From NCBI GenBank assembly GCA_030432015.1, contig JAUIHJ010000345.1, forward strand, positions 1 through 8,506: 8,506 nucleotides of DNA, written 5' to 3'. This stretch comes from a bacterium (GTDB taxonomy: Bacteria; Planctomycetota; Planctomycetia; Pirellulales; Pirellulaceae). A program made the position numbers and the translations under genes. Below the pieces are notes generated by a model. The model ran no database searches, had not been told where the DNA came from, and saw only the letters and a list, made by a program, of their open reading frames with translations. Position 1 is the stretch's first letter; every line of letters begins with the position of its first letter. Below, one piece after another: positions 6,363 to 8,506 of the stretch.

Positions 6363-7664
6363 TCAAGGTTGCTCGGCCAACCATGAAGCACGTTCCTTGA
6401 CGAGTCGGCGGAGGGTCCCTTCACGAAAGCGGTTATCAAAATCACCCGCCGGCCGTCCGTCAAATTTCTCCGGTGCAATGATGCGGGCGATCTGTTTGCC
6501 AAAGCCGATGGTGGGATTCAGATAATAGGAAAGCGTGGCGTGCCGCACCTGACTCTGCCGATCGCCAGTGAACGTCCGGGCCAGTTGAAAATGAGCTTGT
6601 CCCAGGAGCCTCGCCTGTTCGCCACCACCTCGCGCCGCGGCCTTTTCATCATACTTGGCGACCGCGCGCCGCAAGATCGTGCGTGCTTCGTCGTGTAAGC
6701 CCAACGCCACGAAACGCGAACCGAGCTGGGTTGCCAGATGCAGGTCGTCTGGGTTCCGCGAATTGGCTTCGGTTAATCGCGCCAGTTCGGCCGCGTCGAG
6801 CCGCGCTGCAGGATCGGACCACTTTGCCCGCACCTCGTCGGTCACGGGGCGCGTCGCACCCAGCGTGGGCAGGCGTCGCTGCCAGTCCTTGAGTTCCAGC
6901 ACGACACCATGTTCGTCAACGAAAAACGTCTTGGGAACGGCGCCAAATCGAGTCGCATAGTCCGGGTCAACCAAGCTTGGAAACGTCACGCCGAATTGAT
7001 CGTAATAACGCTTGGCCGGAGCGATGCCTTCCGCGTCAAGTGCCAGGCCAACCACGGTAAAATCGTCGCCGCCGAATTTTTCAAATGCCTTCTGCCACCC
7101 GGGCAGATTATTGCGGCAGAATCACCAACTGGCCCAGCAATAGAGTATATAGCGTTGGCCCAAAAACGATGAAAAGCGAACTTCCTTGCCGTCCACATCA
7201 ACCAACGGAATATCCGGCAGCGTGTCGCCGCGGCCAAAACCTCGCCCTTCTCCCCACCCCGCGTTGAAGGCAGGCACGGCGTGTTGGGGCTTCGCGTCGT
7301 CAATCGCGGGACCGGGCGTGACGGTGATTCGACCGTCGGTCGAGACGACCTGGAATCGCAGCGCGAATCGGACCACGTCTGCCGCGATCATCAACTGGTC
7401 GCCCGCTCGCCGATGATTGTCGTCAGTGAGCTGAACGGGAATGCACAGTCCGCCTTCCCCGTCGCGGCAAAATGTGACCAGCCGGCGTGGCTGGACGATC
7501 TTCAACTCCCATGCCAGCGACGCTGCCAAATCCGAAGCATTGAGGAACAACACCTCTTGATCACGTTCGAATCGAATGGCGTCCGCCGCGTGTGCTTCTC
7601 CAGCGGCCGCAACCGATGTCATGGCCACCATGCCTAACATCCAGAGCCAGGATCGAGGTTTCAT
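6363..7664 (-). CDS. exported thioredoxin-fold protein with TPR-like tail; candidate selenoprotein (in-frame TGA at active site)
   Basis: One reading frame of 433 residues, broken only by TGA at codon 181. Residues 1-26 are a signal peptide (cleavage near AHA). Residues about 28-120 resemble a stalk domain of the copper-amine-oxidase-N type (inference). The thioredoxin/TlpA-like domain spans about 147-270: GDTLPDIPL, YCWASW, then TGA-F-C183-R, VVGLALD, and the cis-proline P244 in AVPKTFF. Residues about 290-385 look like TPR helices. The TGA occupies the position of the first active-site cysteine, giving Sec-X-Cys if decoded. The downstream part would be useless alone: the first usable start (GTG at 7053-7055) lacks a ribosome site and the active site. 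Codon use is continuous on both sides, with no second stop or frameshift. The start has AAGGAG five bases upstream (7670-7675) and overlaps the upstream gene's stop (ATGA). If decoded, it is a periplasmic thiol/selenol oxidoreductase; otherwise a recent pseudogene. Confidence 0.75.
7091..7124 (-). promoter_or_regulatory. TGA recoding site with bacterial SECIS-like hairpin
   Basis: The TGA is at 7122-7124. Twenty bases after it, on the minus strand, begins a five-base apical loop CGGGU closed by a perfect 6-bp stem UCUGCC/GGCAGA (7091-7107). General bacterial SECIS features are a stem-loop just downstream of UGA, an apical loop roughly 16-37 bases away, and a G among the first loop bases; here the second loop base is G. 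A competing 7-bp pairing joins UUCUGCC, immediately after the UGA (7115-7121), to GGCAGAA (7090-7096) with an 18-base loop. Both use the same 3' arm, so only one forms at a time. Seen directly: TGA, repeats, spacing. Selenocysteine insertion is inferred. Confidence 0.5.
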
Positions 7665-8461
7665 CGAATCTCCTTGCGGGGTGCCGGCGTGTCTCGAGGT
7701 GTGCGATTGATTGCCATTGTAATCAGAGACCCGAGCACCAAGCCACCGACGATCAGGCCCAACAAGAGCGGTGCGAGCAGGCCAGCTTTGACCAGTGATG
7801 GCCGGTCTTGCCCGATGATCGCGGCCAGCGTCTCCAGGTCAATGCCCACGATCGCAGCGACGGTCGCGATCGGGAAGAAGATTGCGGCAAGGATGTTCAG
7901 GCGATGCGACGCGATGGCCATCCGCTGGCTGGCCTGAGCCTGCTCTTCCGCACGTCTCGCGACGGTCAGATCGAGTGCATTTTTCGTTTCGGTCGTCAGC
8001 AATTCGGCGGTGCGTTCAATCGTGTAGGCGCGGTCCCTGGCGTCAATGAGCTCGCGAAACTCGGGAAACATCTTTCGCGCATCCTGCAAGACATGGTGCA
8101 GGTTGATGGCGGCACGGCGGAGGGGCGCGAGCCTGTCAAGCACGTCAAAATATTGAGCCGCAGTTTCGGCCTTCTCTTCCTGCTGATCCGCCGCGGCTAG
8201 TGCGGACTCGTATTCGTCCAAGTGGCGATTCAGCGCGCTGATGCCGCTCCCCAGCTCGTTCGAGGCCCAGGTCCCATCGCTGGCCCGCCAGAAAAGCCGG
8301 CCCACGCGGTGCGTGTCCTGGGGTGACGGAGGGGCATGCAGGACGAGCAACAGGTGCCCGTCCGACTGCATCGCACGCTGTCGCCCCACCTTCGACCCGA
8401 GTCGATCGCGAAATTTCTGTGGTACTTCCCAACCGGCGGGCAAGATCGACGTGATGGCCAT
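7661..8461 (-). CDS. CorA-like two-helix membrane protein lacking a clear GMN motif
   Basis: A 266-residue protein. The first 70 residues are soluble (WEVPQKFRDRLG, then HLLLVLHAPP), followed by a long helical, charged region (about 73-185) with coiled-coil character. Two hydrophobic helices close the protein: 188-206 (LNILAAIFFPIATVAAIVG) and 228-251. This layout and the first helix resemble the C-terminal end of the CorA/ZntB (2-TM-GxN) magnesium channel superfamily, but the diagnostic Gly-Met-Asn after helix 1 reads G206-I-D208, so transport is doubtful. The ATG has GGAG seven bases upstream (8469-8472); the frame stays open to the right edge, so an upstream start cannot be excluded. Its TGA overlaps the thioredoxin-like start (ATGA) and its last codons carry that gene's ribosome site, so the two are translationally coupled and probably form a membrane-linked pair. 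Confidence 0.75.
   Translation of the reverse strand: MAITSILPAGWEVPQKFRDRLGSKVGRQRAMQSDGHLLLVLHAPPSPQDTHRVGRLFWRASDGTWASNELGSGISALNRHLDEYESALAAADQQEEKAETAAQYFDVLDRLAPLRRAAINLHHVLQDARKMFPEFRELIDARDRAYTIERTAELLTTETKNALDLTVARRAEEQAQASQRMAIASHRLNILAAIFFPIATVAAIVGIDLETLAAIIGQDRPSLVKAGLLAPLLLGLIVGGLVLGSLITMAINRTPRDTPAPRKEIR
7670..7675 (-). promoter_or_regulatory. Shine-Dalgarno of the thioredoxin-like gene, inside the upstream gene
   Basis: AAGGAG on the minus strand, five bases before the ATG at 7662-7664. It lies within the last codons of the CorA-like gene and, with the ATGA overlap, supports translational coupling and the chosen start. Confidence 0.7.
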
Positions 8462-8506
8462 AGCCAGGCTCCGTTGGTAACAGAACGTCTGACCACGAGC
8501 GTAACG

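Noticed and set aside
6363..7055. Separate gene starting at the GTG at 7053-7055
   Set aside because: It lacks a ribosome site, begins in the middle of a thioredoxin fold (VVGLALD) and is in the same frame as the upstream part. It is better read as the continuation past the TGA at 7122-7124.
7122..7124. TGA as tryptophan by genome-wide code change
   Set aside because: TGA is used as the real stop of neighbouring genes (3818-3820, 7661-7663, 6363-6365), where ATGA overlaps with well-supported starts fix the gene ends.

Overview
This 8.5 kb window looks like a chromosomal piece of a planctomycete, probably Pirellula-like. The inference rests on an FGly-type sulfatase, on a secreted protein whose C-terminal domain resembles the planctomycete family usually named 'mu-protocadherin cell-surface protein', on many long-signal-peptide exported proteins, and on moderately GC-rich DNA with loose gene spacing. 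I see no rRNA, tRNA, CRISPR array, insertion sequence or phage gene.

Layout, left to right. Positions 1-396 hold two weak, mutually overlapping minus-strand reading frames and a terminator-like hairpin behind the sulfatase. Positions 397-1965 (minus) encode an exported sulfatase. A 371-base gap follows. Positions 2337-4552 (minus) are a two-gene unit: a four-helix membrane protein is translated first, and its stop overlaps by four bases (ATGA) the start of an exported trypsin-like serine protease with an extra C-terminal domain. Positions 4553-5125 are a divergent intergenic region of about 570 bases. Positions 5126-6298 (plus) encode the secreted mu-protocadherin-like protein. Positions 6363-8461 (minus) are a second ATGA-coupled pair: a CorA-like two-helix membrane protein followed by an exported thioredoxin-fold protein with a TPR-like tail.

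The most interesting point is in that last gene. Its reading frame (7664 down to 6363, 433 residues) is interrupted only once, by a TGA codon placed where the first redox cysteine of the thioredoxin active site should be (W-A-S-W-TGA-F-C-R). Directly after the TGA is a perfect 6-bp hairpin with a CGGGU loop, 20 bases from the stop, which fits the general geometry of a bacterial SECIS element. Other genes in the window end in TGA, so the codon is not globally reassigned. I therefore propose a selenoprotein with a Sec-X-Cys motif. A point nonsense mutation or a sequencing error is the main alternative.

Functionally, most products are predicted to act at or beyond the cytoplasmic membrane: sulfated polysaccharide breakdown (sulfatase), envelope proteolysis (protease plus membrane partner), thiol/selenol redox chemistry (thioredoxin-like protein plus CorA-like partner) and a cell-surface protein. 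No pathway links all of them.
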